A stretch of 64,000 nucleotides of DNA from Caulobacter sp. (GTDB lineage Bacteria; Pseudomonadota; Alphaproteobacteria; Caulobacterales; Caulobacteraceae), in assembly GCA_016125585.1 (NCBI GenBank), contig WGLL01000007.1, positions 62,001 to 126,000 of the forward strand, given 5' to 3'. Under the pieces are notes generated by a model. It was given only the letters and a program-made list of their open reading frames with translations, had not been told where the DNA came from and ran no database searches. Position 1 is the stretch's first letter; each line of letters opens with the position of its first letter. A program made the position numbers and the translations under genes. Positions 37,250 to 46,715 of the stretch are shown here, piece by piece.

Positions 37250-37651
37250 ATGATCCGCCTGATCCTCAACATCCTGTGGTTCTTCATGGGCGGCTGGCTG
37301 TCGGGCCTGTTGTGGCTGCTGGGCGGAGCGATCCTGGCCATCACCATCGTCGGCCTGCCCTATACGGCGGCGGCCTGGCGGATCGCCGGGTTTTCCTTCT
37401 GGCCGTTCGGGCGGGAGGTGGTCAGCCGCGAACTGGTCACCGGCCAGGAGGATCTCGGCACCGGCCCCCTCGGCTTCCTGCTGAACATCATCTGGTTCGT
37501 CTGCGCCGGCTGGTACATCGCCCTCAGCCATCTGCTGATCGCGGTGGCCGAGTTTGTCACCATCATCGGCATCCCCTTCGCGCTGAAGGACCTGCAGCTG
37601 GCGATGCTGGCCCTGGCGCCGATCGGCAAGACGGTGGTTGAGAAGCGCTAG
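37250..37651 (+). CDS. YccF-domain inner-membrane protein
   Basis: 133 residues containing two YccF repeats, each a hydrophobic hairpin (NILWFFMGGWLSGLLWLLGG and LNIIWFVCAGWYIALSHLL), each followed by an IxIIGIP(F/Y)-type turn (ITIVGLPY, ITIIGIPFALKDL). Predicted integral membrane protein of unknown role. The ATG at 37250 lies only 5 bp from the start of the divergent GNAT gene. Its 3' end overlaps the convergent next gene by 4 bp. Confidence 0.85.
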   Translation: MIRLILNILWFFMGGWLSGLLWLLGGAILAITIVGLPYTAAAWRIAGFSFWPFGREVVSRELVTGQEDLGTGPLGFLLNIIWFVCAGWYIALSHLLIAVAEFVTIIGIPFALKDLQLAMLALAPIGKTVVEKR

Positions 37652-38154
37652 TCCCGCGTCGTCCAGGTCACCACAACATTGACCCGGCCATTGGCGCCGA
37701 CCGGGAAGGCATTCATCTCCAGTTTGCCTTTCGGGGCCTTCCACAGCGTGCGGACATAGGCTTCACCCTTGTCGGTCGTCTCACGGGTCGGCTTGCCATC
37801 GGCCTTGAAGCCGCGGGTCCTGGCCCAGGCGGCGACGGCGGCCGGCATCGGCTCGGCGAGGGCCGGCGGCCCATCCAGCGCGACAGTGCATCGGCGGTTG
37901 TCCGGCGCATTTGCCGTGGCCGAGGTGATGAACATGTCGACGCCGCTGGCGCGGCGCGCGCGGGTCCCGAAGAAGTCCTTGAACTCCAGCGCCTCGGCCT
38001 TGGCGATGTAGCCGTCGTAGTCGCCCGACAACACATAGATCGCGCAGGCCTGGTCGAGGGCCTCGATGACGGCGGAGGCGCCCGGCGGGTTGGCGGCCCG
38101 GGCGGGGGCGGCCAGGGCCAAGATGCCGAAGATGAGAGCAAGAGGACGGCGCAT
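37648..38154 (-). CDS. Secreted protein of unknown function
   Basis: 168 residues with a signal peptide (LALIFGILALAAPARAA). The mature part has two cysteines (DQACAIYV and NRRCTVAL) and a C-terminal beta-rich segment (LWKAPKGKLEMNAF, VNVVVTWTTRD). No family recognised. Periplasmic by prediction. Stands alone between yccF and fumC. Confidence 0.65.
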   Translation of the reverse strand: MRRPLALIFGILALAAPARAANPPGASAVIEALDQACAIYVLSGDYDGYIAKAEALEFKDFFGTRARRASGVDMFITSATANAPDNRRCTVALDGPPALAEPMPAAVAAWARTRGFKADGKPTRETTDKGEAYVRTLWKAPKGKLEMNAFPVGANGRVNVVVTWTTRD

Positions 38155-38247
38155 GACGAAAATCCCCGGGGGCTTTGGCCCGGACGTTCGCGCCGTGCAA
38201 TGACTGCGTCATCATCGATTTGGGGGGGCGGAATTGATCCGGCCGTC

Positions 38248-39639
38248 TCACCCCGGCGAGATCATCTTCTCCGGCCGCACCGCCTCGTCGAACTCGGCGT
38301 TGGTCAGGTAGCCGCCGCCGACGGCTTCCTGGCGCAGGGTCGTGCCGTTCTTGTGGGCCGTCTTGGCGATCTTGGCGCAGGTGTCGTAGCCCAGCCTGGT
38401 GTTCAGGGCGGTGACCAGCATCAGGCTGTTGTCCAGGCCGCGCTTGATGTTGTCCTCACGCGGCTCGATGCCGACCACGCAGTTGTCGGTGAAGCTGATC
38501 GCGGCGTCGGCCATCAGACGGACCGACTGGAGGAAGTTGTAGGCCATCACCGGGTTGAAGACGTTGAGCTCGAAGTGGCCGCTGGCCCCGGCGAAGGTCA
38601 GGGTGGCCTGATTGCCGAACACCTGGGCGCAGACCATGGTCAGGGCCTCGCACTGGGTCGGGTTGACCTTGCCCGGCATGATCGAGCTGCCCGGCTCGTT
38701 CTCCGGCAGGCTCAGTTCGCCAAGGCCCGAGCGCGGGCCGCTGCCCAGGAATCGGATGTCGTTGGCGATCTTGAACAGGCTGCCGGCGACGGTGTTGATG
38801 GCCCCGTGGGTGAAGACCATGGCGTCATGGGCGGCCAGGGCCTCGAACTTGTTGGGGGCAGTGGTGAAGGGCAGGCCGGTGATGGCGGCGATCTGCTCGG
38901 CCACCTTTTCCGCGAACCCGACCGGCGCGTTCAGGCCGGTGCCGACGGCGGTGCCGCCCTGGGCCAGTTCCAGCAGCTTCGGCAGGGTCAGGTCGATCCG
39001 CTCGTTGCCGTTGGCGATCTGCTGAGCGTAGCCGCCGAACTCCTGGCCGAGGGTCAGGGGCGTGGCGTCCTGGGTGTGGGTGCGACCGATCTTGATGATG
39101 TGGGCCCAGGCCTTCGACTTGGCCTCCAGGGCGGCGTGGAGGTGCTTGAGCGCGGGGATCAGGTCATGGACCACCTGTTCGGCGGCGGCGATGTGCATGG
39201 CCGTCGGATAGGTGTCGTTGGACGACTGGCTCATGTTGACGTGGTCGTTGGGGTGGACCGGCTTCTTGGAGCCCATCTCTCCGCCCAGCATCTCGATGGC
39301 GCGGTTGGAGATCACCTCGTTGGCGTTCATGTTCGACTGGGTGCCGGAGCCGGTCTGCCAGACGACCAGCGGGAAGTGGTCGATCAGCTTGCCGTCGATG
39401 ACCTCCTGGGCCGCGGCGACGATGACCTTCTCCAGGTCAGGGCTCAGGCGGCCAAGCGCGGCGTTGGCCTCGGCGGCGGCGCGCTTGACGATGCCCAGAG
39501 CGCGGACCACGGGCAGGGGCTGCTTTTCCCAGCCGATCTTGAAGTTGCCGATCGAGCGTTGCGACTGGGCGCCCCAGTAGCGGCTGGCGTCGACCTCGAT
39601 GGGGCCAAAGGTGTCGGTCTCGGTGCGGGTGGCGGTCAT
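38248..39639 (-). CDS. fumC: Fumarate hydratase, class II
   Basis: 463 residues; interconverts fumarate and L-malate in the TCA cycle. The fumarase/aspartase signature [16 protein letters not shown], the [14 protein letters not shown] block, and the catalytic His region [16 protein letters not shown] are present. Iron-sulfur-free, heat-stable homotetramer type. ATG 39639 was selected on AAGGGGAA upstream; in-frame sequence further 5' is not homologous. Confidence 0.97.
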   Translation of the reverse strand: MTATRTETDTFGPIEVDASRYWGAQSQRSIGNFKIGWEKQPLPVVRALGIVKRAAAEANAALGRLSPDLEKVIVAAAQEVIDGKLIDHFPLVVWQTGSGTQSNMNANEVISNRAIEMLGGEMGSKKPVHPNDHVNMSQSSNDTYPTAMHIAAAEQVVHDLIPALKHLHAALEAKSKAWAHIIKIGRTHTQDATPLTLGQEFGGYAQQIANGNERIDLTLPKLLELAQGGTAVGTGLNAPVGFAEKVAEQIAAITGLPFTTAPNKFEALAAHDAMVFTHGAINTVAGSLFKIANDIRFLGSGPRSGLGELSLPENEPGSSIMPGKVNPTQCEALTMVCAQVFGNQATLTFAGASGHFELNVFNPVMAYNFLQSVRLMADAAISFTDNCVVGIEPREDNIKRGLDNSLMLVTALNTRLGYDTCAKIAKTAHKNGTTLRQEAVGGGYLTNAEFDEAVRPEKMISPG

Positions 39640-39765
39640 CGGCGGTTCCCCTTCGGCGCGGTCGGCAATGTCGGCGGGTCTAGCCTCGCCGCCGTTTCGC
39701 TGCAACGCCCATGGCGGGTTTGCGGGGCAGGGAATAGGCTGGCGGGAACACGGAAGGAGATTCCC

Positions 39766-40092
39766 ATGCTCGTCGCCACTACCAACGACCTCGCCGGCTA
39801 TCGCATCGTCGAATACATCGGCCTGGTGCGGGGCATCACCGTCCGCTCGCGGAGCGTGATCGGCAATATCGGCGGCGGGATCCAGGCGATCTTCGGCGGC
39901 AACCTGTCGATCTACACCAACCTGGCCGAGACGGCCCGCAAGGAGGCGCTGGGCCTGCTGGAGCAGCATGCCCGCGAGGCCGGGGCCAACGCCATCATCG
40001 CCATGCGCTATGACGCCAACGAGATCATGGAGGGCATCACCGAGGTGCTGGCCTATGGCACGGCGGTGAAGGTCGAAAAGATCGCCGGGTGA
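39766..40092 (+). CDS. YbjQ/UPF0145 family protein
   Basis: 108 residues of the heavy-metal-binding-domain-like YbjQ family: [20 protein letters not shown] at the start, [19 protein letters not shown] in the middle and [15 protein letters not shown] near the end. Known members form pentamers; function is not established. A strong GGAAGGAG ribosome site precedes ATG 39766. Overlaps the next gene by GTGA. Confidence 0.9.
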   Translation: MLVATTNDLAGYRIVEYIGLVRGITVRSRSVIGNIGGGIQAIFGGNLSIYTNLAETARKEALGLLEQHAREAGANAIIAMRYDANEIMEGITEVLAYGTAVKVEKIAG

Positions 40093-40454
40093 CCGACGGC
40101 GACTGGACCCACCACGGCAAGGTCCGCGCCCGGGAAGCGGGCGGGGTGCTGGAGATCGTCGTCGACGGCCTGACCACACAGGCCAAATACTACAAGCCGC
40201 TGATCTACGAGTTCTTCCGCAAAAGCTGGCGCGGCTCGCGGCCGGCCTGGGGAGAGTTTTCGGTCGAGATCGGCATGCACTATGTCGGCGATCCGCCGTG
40301 GATGGACCTCGACAACCTGGCCAAGGCCCTGCTGGATTCGATCAAGGGATACGCCTTCCACGATGACGCCCAGGTGGCGCGGCTGCTGGTCGAGCGATGC
40401 GCCGCCGAGCGCGAGCGGATCACCATCCGGGTGGAAAGGATCGGCCAGGGCTGA
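40089..40454 (+). CDS. RusA-like endodeoxyribonuclease fold protein
   Basis: 121 residues from a GTG overlapping the YbjQ stop. The block [17 protein letters not shown] followed by HDDAQVARL matches RusA Holliday-junction resolvases; D73, D75, K79 and D92/D93 correspond to the D70, D72, K76 and D91 catalytic residues of E. coli RusA. RusA proteins are usually phage-borne, yet no phage genes flank it. Resolvase activity is inferred. Coupling to YbjQ is unusual. Confidence 0.78.
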   Translation: MTDGDWTHHGKVRAREAGGVLEIVVDGLTTQAKYYKPLIYEFFRKSWRGSRPAWGEFSVEIGMHYVGDPPWMDLDNLAKALLDSIKGYAFHDDAQVARLLVERCAAERERITIRVERIGQG

Positions 40455-40481
40455 TCGGGTCGAGGCAGGCCCTGCGCGGCG

Positions 40482-40871
40482 TCAGGAGCGGGCGCGAACC
40501 GGATGGTCCAGGGACAGGATGATCACCGCCACATAGGCCGCCAGCATGAAGCCAGCGTAGCGGCCGTGGCTGCCCGCCTCCAGCTGCGGAAGCAGGCCGT
40601 CCATGTTGGAAATGGCCAGCAGGCCGCCGATCAGGCCGGGCAGGAAGAAGGCCAGGGCGGGGAAGAAGCGGCGGTGGCGGGAGATGCGTCGAAGCCGGGC
40701 GGTGAAGCAGAAGGCCACCAGCAGGGCGCCGGTCGCCAGCCCCGCATTCAGCACATAGAACCAGAAGCTGCTCTCAAGCAGCGCGCCCCCGAAGGCGCCG
40801 TAGAAAGCCGTCACCGCGAACCAGGAAATCGCCCCCGCGATCACAAAGGCCAGACCGTCCTCTTTTGACAC
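40482..40871 (-). CDS. Small four-helix membrane protein of unknown function
   Basis: 129 residues from a GTG at 40871 with AGGGG upstream. Four hydrophobic segments: AFVIAGAISWFAVTAFYG, FWFYVLNAGLATGALLVAFC, FFPALAFFLPGLIGGLLAI and GFMLAAYVAVIILSL. A basic loop (RLRRISRHRRF) after helix 2 suggests the cytoplasmic side. No family recognised. Confidence 0.65.
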   Translation of the reverse strand: MSKEDGLAFVIAGAISWFAVTAFYGAFGGALLESSFWFYVLNAGLATGALLVAFCFTARLRRISRHRRFFPALAFFLPGLIGGLLAISNMDGLLPQLEAGSHGRYAGFMLAAYVAVIILSLDHPVRARS

Positions 40872-40984
40872 GACATCACCCCTAAGCCACTGCTGACTAG
40901 GGTTGCGTTGCCAGAGCCATGCCGACAAGGGCCAGGCGCTCACTTGGCCGTGAGACTCGTCGTCACAGGGGAATCCGCGCCGGT

Positions 40985-43135
40985 TCAGCTCGCCCAGGGG
41001 AAGATCGCGCCGCTGAACGCCAGGAAAATGGACAGCAGCAGATAGACCAGGGCGGTGAAGGTGAACCGCAGCTTGCGGCCCTGGGTGAAGCTGTCGACCC
41101 GGCGCCCGCCCTGCCAGACGAACGGCGTGAAGACCACAACCACGACGCTGAGGATGGCGGCGACGAAGCCGCAGGCCGAGGCGGTCAGCAACAGGCCGCC
41201 GGGCCAGTCGAAGAAAACCCGGGCGACGTCGCCGGTCCGGGTGAACCAGAGGCCGAAGCTGATGAAGGCGATCAGCCAGAGGACCGACTGGATGGTCTGG
41301 ATCAGGCTGGCGCGGGCCTGGACCGGCGTCTGCCGCAGATGCAGCCGGAGGCGAAGCAGCGCGCCGACGATGGTCGTCACCGCGGCGAGGCCGGCGATGA
41401 TGCTGAGCCACAGCAGCCAGCCCTGGCCGCCGAACAGGCCGACCCGCTTGCTGAAGGACGAGCCGAAGGCGTCGTAGAAGCCGACCGCCCGGCCGTCGCG
41501 CATCTGGAAGGCGATGGCGCGGGAGTCGGTGGTGGAGCGGAAGGCGCCGTCAGTTCCCACCGGGATCCAGATGGAAGGGCCGCCGGAGCCCTGGATGACC
41601 AGCTGACCCTGACCGTCGACGCGCACCCGGGTGCGGGCGTTGAACAGGCCGATGAACTTTTCCATGCCGTGAAAGGCGCGGCGGGACGACAGATATTCGC
41701 CCTCGAAGGCCGACTTGTTGGCCTTGAGCCAGTCGGAGAACTGGACGGGCTGTCGGCCGTCGCCGCCGACGTAGAAGCGCTGGACGATGCGGCCGGCGAG
41801 GCTGTCGGTCAGGGACCCGCCGGATTCGGTGTTCACGGCGATGAAGACGCCCAGGCCAAGCTCGGGGACGATGACCATGCTGGAGCGGAAGGTCAGGGTC
41901 GCGCCGTTGTGTCCGTAGCCGACATGGTCGCCGGGCAGGCGGTATTCCATGAAGCCGTGGGCGAAGCCGGCGGCGCCGGGCTGGCCGCGCTCGGTCACCT
42001 TGCGAAAGCCGGCCGAGGTCGTCGGGTTGAAGATGGTCGCGCCATCAAGACCGCCGCCGTTGAGCAGCATGATCATGTAGCGGGCCATGTCCGCCGAGGT
42101 CGAGGAGCCGCCGCCGGCCGGGGCGACCTGGCTGACGAACTCATAGGGCCGTTTGGCAAAGCGGTTCCCGGTCCAGAAATAGCCCTCCGATACATTGTCC
42201 GCGAGGCCCTTCGGCATCGGCGCCGGCAGGTCCTTGCGAGCGGGGTAGTCGTCGCGGAAGGTGGTGTGGGCCATGCCGAGCGGACCGGTGATCTCCTGTT
42301 CGATCACCTGTTCGAAGGGCTTCTGGGCCTGCCAGGCGACCGCGGCGCCGGCCAGGCCGACGCCATAGTTGGAATAGGCCGGGACCTCGCCCGGCTCCCA
42401 GATCCGGCGCGGACGCTCCTGGCGCAGCCAGGTCAGCAGGGGGCGAACCCGGGCCGGGTCCTTCTCGAACAGCTGGCCGAGCGCCCGATCCTCGAAGCCG
42501 GGACGGTGGTTCATCAGGTCGATGACGCGAACCTGGCGGTCCATGCCCTGATCGGGGACCCGCACGGCCTCGGGCAGATAGAGGTTGATCGGCGCTTCCA
42601 GGCGCATGCGGCCGGCCTCGACCTGACGCATCACGGCGATCCAGGTGAAGGTCTTGGAGATGGAGGCCAGGCGGAACAGCGATCGGTCGGGATCGACGCG
42701 GCGGGCGGGGCTGAGGCGATCAAAGCCGTAGCCCTTCTTCATCACGACCTGGCCGTTCTGGACCACGGACACCGTGACCCCGGCGATCTTGCGGCCGGTC
42801 ATGGCTTCGGCGACGACGCCGTCGACGAAGGCCTCGAGCTGGGCCGGGTCGATGGGCGCGACGGCCGCGGTGACGGTCGGGGTGGGCGTCGGCGCCGAGG
42901 CCGAGGCCGGGGGCGGGGCCTGCGGCCGCGTCGGCGCGGGGCGAGCGGCGGCCGGGCGGGGCGCCTGGGTCCTGGCGTAGGGCAGCGGCGCCTTGGGCAG
43001 AGCCGCCTGCGGCGGCGTCGTCGGGGCCGGGCCGGGACGGGCGGGTTCCTGTGAAAAACCGGTCACGGGACCGGCGCCGACCATCAGCGACAGAACCGCC
43101 GCCAGACCGCCCTTCAGAAACCGTTGCAAGTTCAC
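40985..43135 (-). CDS. Membrane-anchored serine hydrolase, beta-lactamase (class C / PBP4*) fold
   Basis: 716 residues. Signal sequence, then a Pro/Ala-rich linker (31-90). The serine hydrolase domain (about 95-460) has S158-x-x-K161 in LASISKTF, YSN in PAYSNYG and GHNG as third motif, so the active site is intact. A smaller beta domain follows, and four transmembrane helices close the protein (560-716, for example WLLWLSIIAGLAAVTTIVGAL). Relatives include esterases and D-aminopeptidase-like enzymes; true antibiotic hydrolysis is not implied. Divergent neighbours; single gene. Confidence 0.85.
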   Translation of the reverse strand: MNLQRFLKGGLAAVLSLMVGAGPVTGFSQEPARPGPAPTTPPQAALPKAPLPYARTQAPRPAAARPAPTRPQAPPPASASAPTPTPTVTAAVAPIDPAQLEAFVDGVVAEAMTGRKIAGVTVSVVQNGQVVMKKGYGFDRLSPARRVDPDRSLFRLASISKTFTWIAVMRQVEAGRMRLEAPINLYLPEAVRVPDQGMDRQVRVIDLMNHRPGFEDRALGQLFEKDPARVRPLLTWLRQERPRRIWEPGEVPAYSNYGVGLAGAAVAWQAQKPFEQVIEQEITGPLGMAHTTFRDDYPARKDLPAPMPKGLADNVSEGYFWTGNRFAKRPYEFVSQVAPAGGGSSTSADMARYMIMLLNGGGLDGATIFNPTTSAGFRKVTERGQPGAAGFAHGFMEYRLPGDHVGYGHNGATLTFRSSMVIVPELGLGVFIAVNTESGGSLTDSLAGRIVQRFYVGGDGRQPVQFSDWLKANKSAFEGEYLSSRRAFHGMEKFIGLFNARTRVRVDGQGQLVIQGSGGPSIWIPVGTDGAFRSTTDSRAIAFQMRDGRAVGFYDAFGSSFSKRVGLFGGQGWLLWLSIIAGLAAVTTIVGALLRLRLHLRQTPVQARASLIQTIQSVLWLIAFISFGLWFTRTGDVARVFFDWPGGLLLTASACGFVAAILSVVVVVFTPFVWQGGRRVDSFTQGRKLRFTFTALVYLLLSIFLAFSGAIFPWAS

Positions 43136-43280
43136 TCAGCCTTCTCCCTGACCCGGCGCCTCGCGCCGGTGACGTTGCACTCCGCTAGCGCCTTTTGGCG
43201 GCGAATGAAATCGTCCCGCCTCCATAAAAAGGCTCAAAATCAGATATTTACCGCCCTACCGGCCTGACGGGACGGGGAGG

Positions 43281-44063
43281 TCAGTCGCTTCGTCGAAAGC
43301 CGTAGAGGGCCAGCATCGGCCGCATGGCGCCGCCGATCCACACCTGAGGCTCCGATGGCGGCGACATGCCGGTCTCCTGTTCCATCCGGCTGACGCAGGA
43401 CACCACCGCCGGCGGCAGGGCGGCGAAGTTCTTGACCGTCTTGGACGCCTCCAGGAAGCACTGGTCGAAATAGGGATAGACGTTGCTTTCGCCACAGCCG
43501 AAGGAGCTGCGGTCCTTGCGGGCGGCGGTCATCACCAGCCGGTTGTCCTGCTTCAGAGCCGGGACATTGACCCCCGAAAAGCAGGTCGAGATGATGACAA
43601 TGGATGGCCGGTCGGGGCAGGCGCTGTTGACCATCTCGGCCATGATCGGCGGCAGGATGATGGTGGCGTTGTTCTTGTCCTCGGCGTTGAGGAAGGCGCC
43701 GTATTCGGCCCCATGGGAGGTGAAATAGACGAGGCAGCCGTCCTTCGAGCGGCTGGCCATCGACTTGAGCGTATTCTGGATGGTGAACAGGGTGCTGCGC
43801 TCGGGCCGGGGCGTGTAGCGGTCGGGGCGAACGGAAAACTGTCGTACGTTTTCAGGGGCGAATCCCATCTGGTCGACCAGGGTGCGGGCGACATCGCGGC
43901 GGGCATTGTCGAAGGCTTCGGTATCGCCGCCGCCGTGGGCGCCGGAATAGTCGCCGGCCACCACCACCGCCACCCAGTTGGAGAAGCCGACCGAGGCCGC
44001 GGGCGCGGCGCCCGCCATCGCCAGGATCATCATCCCGGCAAGAACAGCCGCCACCTTCCGCAT
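43281..44063 (-). CDS. Secreted C13-type (legumain/caspase clan) cysteine peptidase
   Basis: 260 residues with a signal peptide (VLAGMMILAMAGAAPAAS). The catalytic dyad of clan CD is visible: H117 in CLVYFTSHGAEYG and C161 in IVIISTCFSGVNVP, each after a hydrophobic strand. The fold starts NWVAVVVAGDYSGAHGGGD. Bacterial C13 proteins are poorly characterised; processing of secreted or envelope proteins after Asn or Asp is a guess. 9 bp after the thioesterase stop on the same strand, so it may be the third gene of an sspB-led transcript. Confidence 0.85.
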   Translation of the reverse strand: MRKVAAVLAGMMILAMAGAAPAASVGFSNWVAVVVAGDYSGAHGGGDTEAFDNARRDVARTLVDQMGFAPENVRQFSVRPDRYTPRPERSTLFTIQNTLKSMASRSKDGCLVYFTSHGAEYGAFLNAEDKNNATIILPPIMAEMVNSACPDRPSIVIISTCFSGVNVPALKQDNRLVMTAARKDRSSFGCGESNVYPYFDQCFLEASKTVKNFAALPPAVVSCVSRMEQETGMSPPSEPQVWIGGAMRPMLALYGFRRSD

Positions 44064-44072
44064 CCCATCCCC

Positions 44073-44543
44073 CTATTTTCTGAAAGCCTTGAACGGTGTC
44101 GGCATGGCCGTGGCGGTCGCCTTGGCCAGCAGACGCTGTTGATCATCGAACAGTTCGCCCTCGAGGAAGGCGATGGTCTTGCCCCAGCGGACCAACTTGC
44201 CGACCCCGCGCAGGGCGCCGGGCATGGCGGGCCGGAAGAAGCTGGTCTTCATCTCGAGGGTGGGCATGACGCAGGTCATGCCGGAGGCGACCACCCCGGC
44301 GACGGACATGCATTCGTCCAGCATGGCGCTGACAAAGCCGCCCTGGATCTGGCCCATGGGATTGCACAGCAGGTCCGCCCGCGCCTCGAAGGCGACCTCG
44401 ACCCGCTTGTCCGCCTGGGACAGCGAAAGCATGCGGAACCCCAGAGTTTGCGAGCCGCTGGGCTGGGCCTTGGAGGAGAGAAATCGTTGCAGCAGGGCCT
44501 CGTCGCTGACGGCCGGGGGCTGATCGGCGACGGTCTCGCTCAT
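44073..44543 (-). CDS. PaaI-family hot-dog thioesterase
   Basis: 156 residues. The hot-dog helix with catalytic acid is in NPMGQIQGGFVSAMLDECMSVAG (Gln-x-x-Gly-Gly and Asp/Glu), and VMPTLEMKTSFFRPAMPG supplies the conserved strand. Hydrolyses an acyl-CoA thioester; substrate unknown. Overlaps the sspB stop codon by ATGA, so it is translationally coupled to it. Confidence 0.88.
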   Translation of the reverse strand: MSETVADQPPAVSDEALLQRFLSSKAQPSGSQTLGFRMLSLSQADKRVEVAFEARADLLCNPMGQIQGGFVSAMLDECMSVAGVVASGMTCVMPTLEMKTSFFRPAMPGALRGVGKLVRWGKTIAFLEGELFDDQQRLLAKATATAMPTPFKAFRK

Positions 44544-45034
44544 TTCTTGCGGAACTGGTCCAGGGAGACGACCTTGGCGGCCGGCTCGCCGCCCTCGTCG
44601 GGCTCCTCGACGGACCCCGGCGCCTCGGCGTCCTCTTCCTCGCCGGCCAGCAGGTAGTCTTCCGGCGGCTCGAACTGCAGGCCGAACTGCACATAGGGGT
44701 CGAAGAACCGGACCACCGCCGTATAGGGAATCGACAGCCGCTTGGGCTGGCCGCCGAACTTCAGGGTGACGGTGAAGAAGGTCTCGCCGGGCCCCAGATC
44801 CCAGTACTGGTGCTGCAGGATGATGGTCATTTCATCGGGGTATTTCGACAGAACCTCGGGCGGGCCGGAAACCCCCGGCGCCTTGGTCTTGAAGGTGATG
44901 TAGAAATGGTGCTCCCCCGGCAGGCCGCCGGGCGCCGCAGCGCGTTTCAAGGCGGTCTTGACCACCCCGCGCAAGGCGTCCTGAGCCATCGCCTCATAGT
45001 GCATCAAGTCCTGAGGAGGCTTGTCTTGAGGCAT
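44540..45034 (-). CDS. sspB: ClpXP adaptor SspB (alpha type)
   Basis: 164 residues. The substrate-binding domain (YEAMAQDALRGVVKTALKRA, FYITFKTKAPGV, MTIILQHQYWDL, FTVTLKFGGQPKRLSIPY) matches SspB-alpha of Caulobacter, and the C-terminal ClpX-docking tail ends KVVSLDQFRKK after an acidic linker. In Caulobacter this adaptor delivers ssrA-tagged proteins to ClpXP. The ssrA gene carrying that tag lies about 2 kb away (46920-47199). ATG 45034 was preferred to a GTG three codons upstream. Confidence 0.93.
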   Translation of the reverse strand: MPQDKPPQDLMHYEAMAQDALRGVVKTALKRAAAPGGLPGEHHFYITFKTKAPGVSGPPEVLSKYPDEMTIILQHQYWDLGPGETFFTVTLKFGGQPKRLSIPYTAVVRFFDPYVQFGLQFEPPEDYLLAGEEEDAEAPGSVEEPDEGGEPAAKVVSLDQFRKK

Positions 45035-45128
45035 TTGGCGCACACAGTTCCCAGATAGAAGACATGCAACCTAACCGCTCCCGGGCCGGTCGCAAAGATG
45101 CTCATTCAGAGGGCGAGGACCGACAGGC

Positions 45129-46595
45129 TCAGTTCTCTTGATCGGCGGCGCCGCGCGGCGACCGGGTCAGGGTCGCGACCCGCAGGGCGTTGGTGGTGCC
45201 GGGGGTGTTGAACGGAATGCCGGCGGTGACCACGATTTCGTCGCCCCAGGTGGCGAAGCCCTCGCGCCGGGCGACATCCAGGGCGCCCTGGACAGCGGCG
45301 GTCATGGTCTCGTGCGGTTCGATCTTCACCGCATGCACGCCCCAGGCCAGGGCCAGCCGGCGGGCGGTCTCCATCACCGGCGTCAGCCCCAGAATCGGCG
45401 CGGTCGGGCGCTGGCGGGAAATCCTCAGGGCCGTCGAGCCGCCATGGCTGAAGGCGACGATCGCCTTGGCGCCGGCGCTGTCGGCCACCTGGCGCGCGGC
45501 CGCGGCGATGGCGCCCGCCGAGGTGGTCTCCGGCGCCAGGGGACGCTCGTCCATGGTCTGGCGCCATTCGCTGTCGCGCTCGACCCGGGTGAGGATGCGA
45601 TCCATCATGTCCACGGCTTCCAGCGGATACTGGCCGGCGGCGGTCTCGGCCGACAGCATGACCGCATCGGCCCCCTCGAACAGGGCCCCGGCGACATCGC
45701 TGGCCTCGGCGCGAGTGGGGGTGGGCGAGCTGATCATGCTCTCCATCATCTGGGTGGCGACGATCACCGGCTTGCCCAGCTCGCGGGCCTTGCGGACGAT
45801 GCGGCGCTGGGCCAGCGGCACCTCCTCGGCGGGAAGTTCGACGCCAAGGTCGCCCCGCGCCACCATGACCGCGTCGCTCAGGGCGATGATTTCATCAAGG
45901 TTTACAAGCGCCTGGGGCTTCTCCAGCTTGGTGAGAATCCAGGCCCGGCCGGCGACCAGCTCCCGCGCCTCGATGACGTCTTCCGGCCGCTGCACGAAGC
46001 TGAGGCCGACGAAATCAACGCCCGCCTCGAGGGCGAAGGCCAGGTCCTCGCGGTCCTTCCGGGTGAGGGCGGGAATCGGCAGGATCACGTCGGGCACATT
46101 GACGCCCTTGCGGTCCGACAGCCGGCCGGCGACGACGACGGTGCATTCCAGATGATCGGAGCGGACATGATCGACCCGCAACTTCAGCTTGCCGTCGTCG
46201 ATCAGCAGATTCATGCCCGGCGTGGCTGCGGCGATGATCTCCGGATGGGGCAGCTGCACCCGGCCGACATCGCCGGGCATCGGCGACAGGTCGAGGCGGA
46301 AGGCCTGGCCCTTCTGCAGGATGACATGGCCGTTGCTGAACCGGCCGACCCTCAGCTTGGGCCCTTGGACATCGGCAAGCACGCCGATCGGGTGGCCGGT
46401 CTTCTTCTCCAGCGCCCGGATGTAGCCCAGGTTTCGCGCATGGTCGGCGTGATCGCCGTGGCTGAAGTTCAGACGGAAGACGTCGGCGCCGGCCTTGTGC
46501 AGGGTTTCGATCATCTCGGCGCTCGACGAGGCGGGTCCGAGCGTGGCGACCACCTTGGCGCGGCGGCGGCGAAGTATGTGGTGGCGGCCCGGCAT
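45129..46595 (-). CDS. pyk: Pyruvate kinase
   Basis: 488 residues; makes pyruvate and ATP from phosphoenolpyruvate and ADP. Seen: AKVVATLGPASSS, VFRLNFSHG, the catalytic region TKLEKPQALVNLDEI, MVARGDLGVELP and ATQMMESMI. The C-terminal domain carries HGGSTALRISRQRP where allosteric effectors bind. ATG 46595 follows GGGAG by 6 bp; upstream in-frame codons are not conserved in character. Ends 94 bp before sspB. Confidence 0.97.
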   Translation of the reverse strand: MPGRHHILRRRRAKVVATLGPASSSAEMIETLHKAGADVFRLNFSHGDHADHARNLGYIRALEKKTGHPIGVLADVQGPKLRVGRFSNGHVILQKGQAFRLDLSPMPGDVGRVQLPHPEIIAAATPGMNLLIDDGKLKLRVDHVRSDHLECTVVVAGRLSDRKGVNVPDVILPIPALTRKDREDLAFALEAGVDFVGLSFVQRPEDVIEARELVAGRAWILTKLEKPQALVNLDEIIALSDAVMVARGDLGVELPAEEVPLAQRRIVRKARELGKPVIVATQMMESMISSPTPTRAEASDVAGALFEGADAVMLSAETAAGQYPLEAVDMMDRILTRVERDSEWRQTMDERPLAPETTSAGAIAAAARQVADSAGAKAIVAFSHGGSTALRISRQRPTAPILGLTPVMETARRLALAWGVHAVKIEPHETMTAAVQGALDVARREGFATWGDEIVVTAGIPFNTPGTTNALRVATLTRSPRGAADQEN

Positions 46596-46715
46596 AAACG
46601 CTCCCAGACAGGCCTCTGGCGGACCCGCTTCAAGAGCGACCGGAGTTGGCCTGTAACGCCGCACAGGTCAATTGCCCGGGCGGTCACGGCCCGGTGAACT
46701 GCCTGGCGGCGTCAG

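Noticed and set aside
40089..40454. Prophage remnant suggested by the RusA-like gene
   Set aside because: No other phage-type gene within 10 kb on either side.
40985..43135. Antibiotic-resistance beta-lactamase
   Set aside because: Size, C-terminal membrane helices and overall pattern fit the broad serine hydrolase family rather than class C resistance enzymes.
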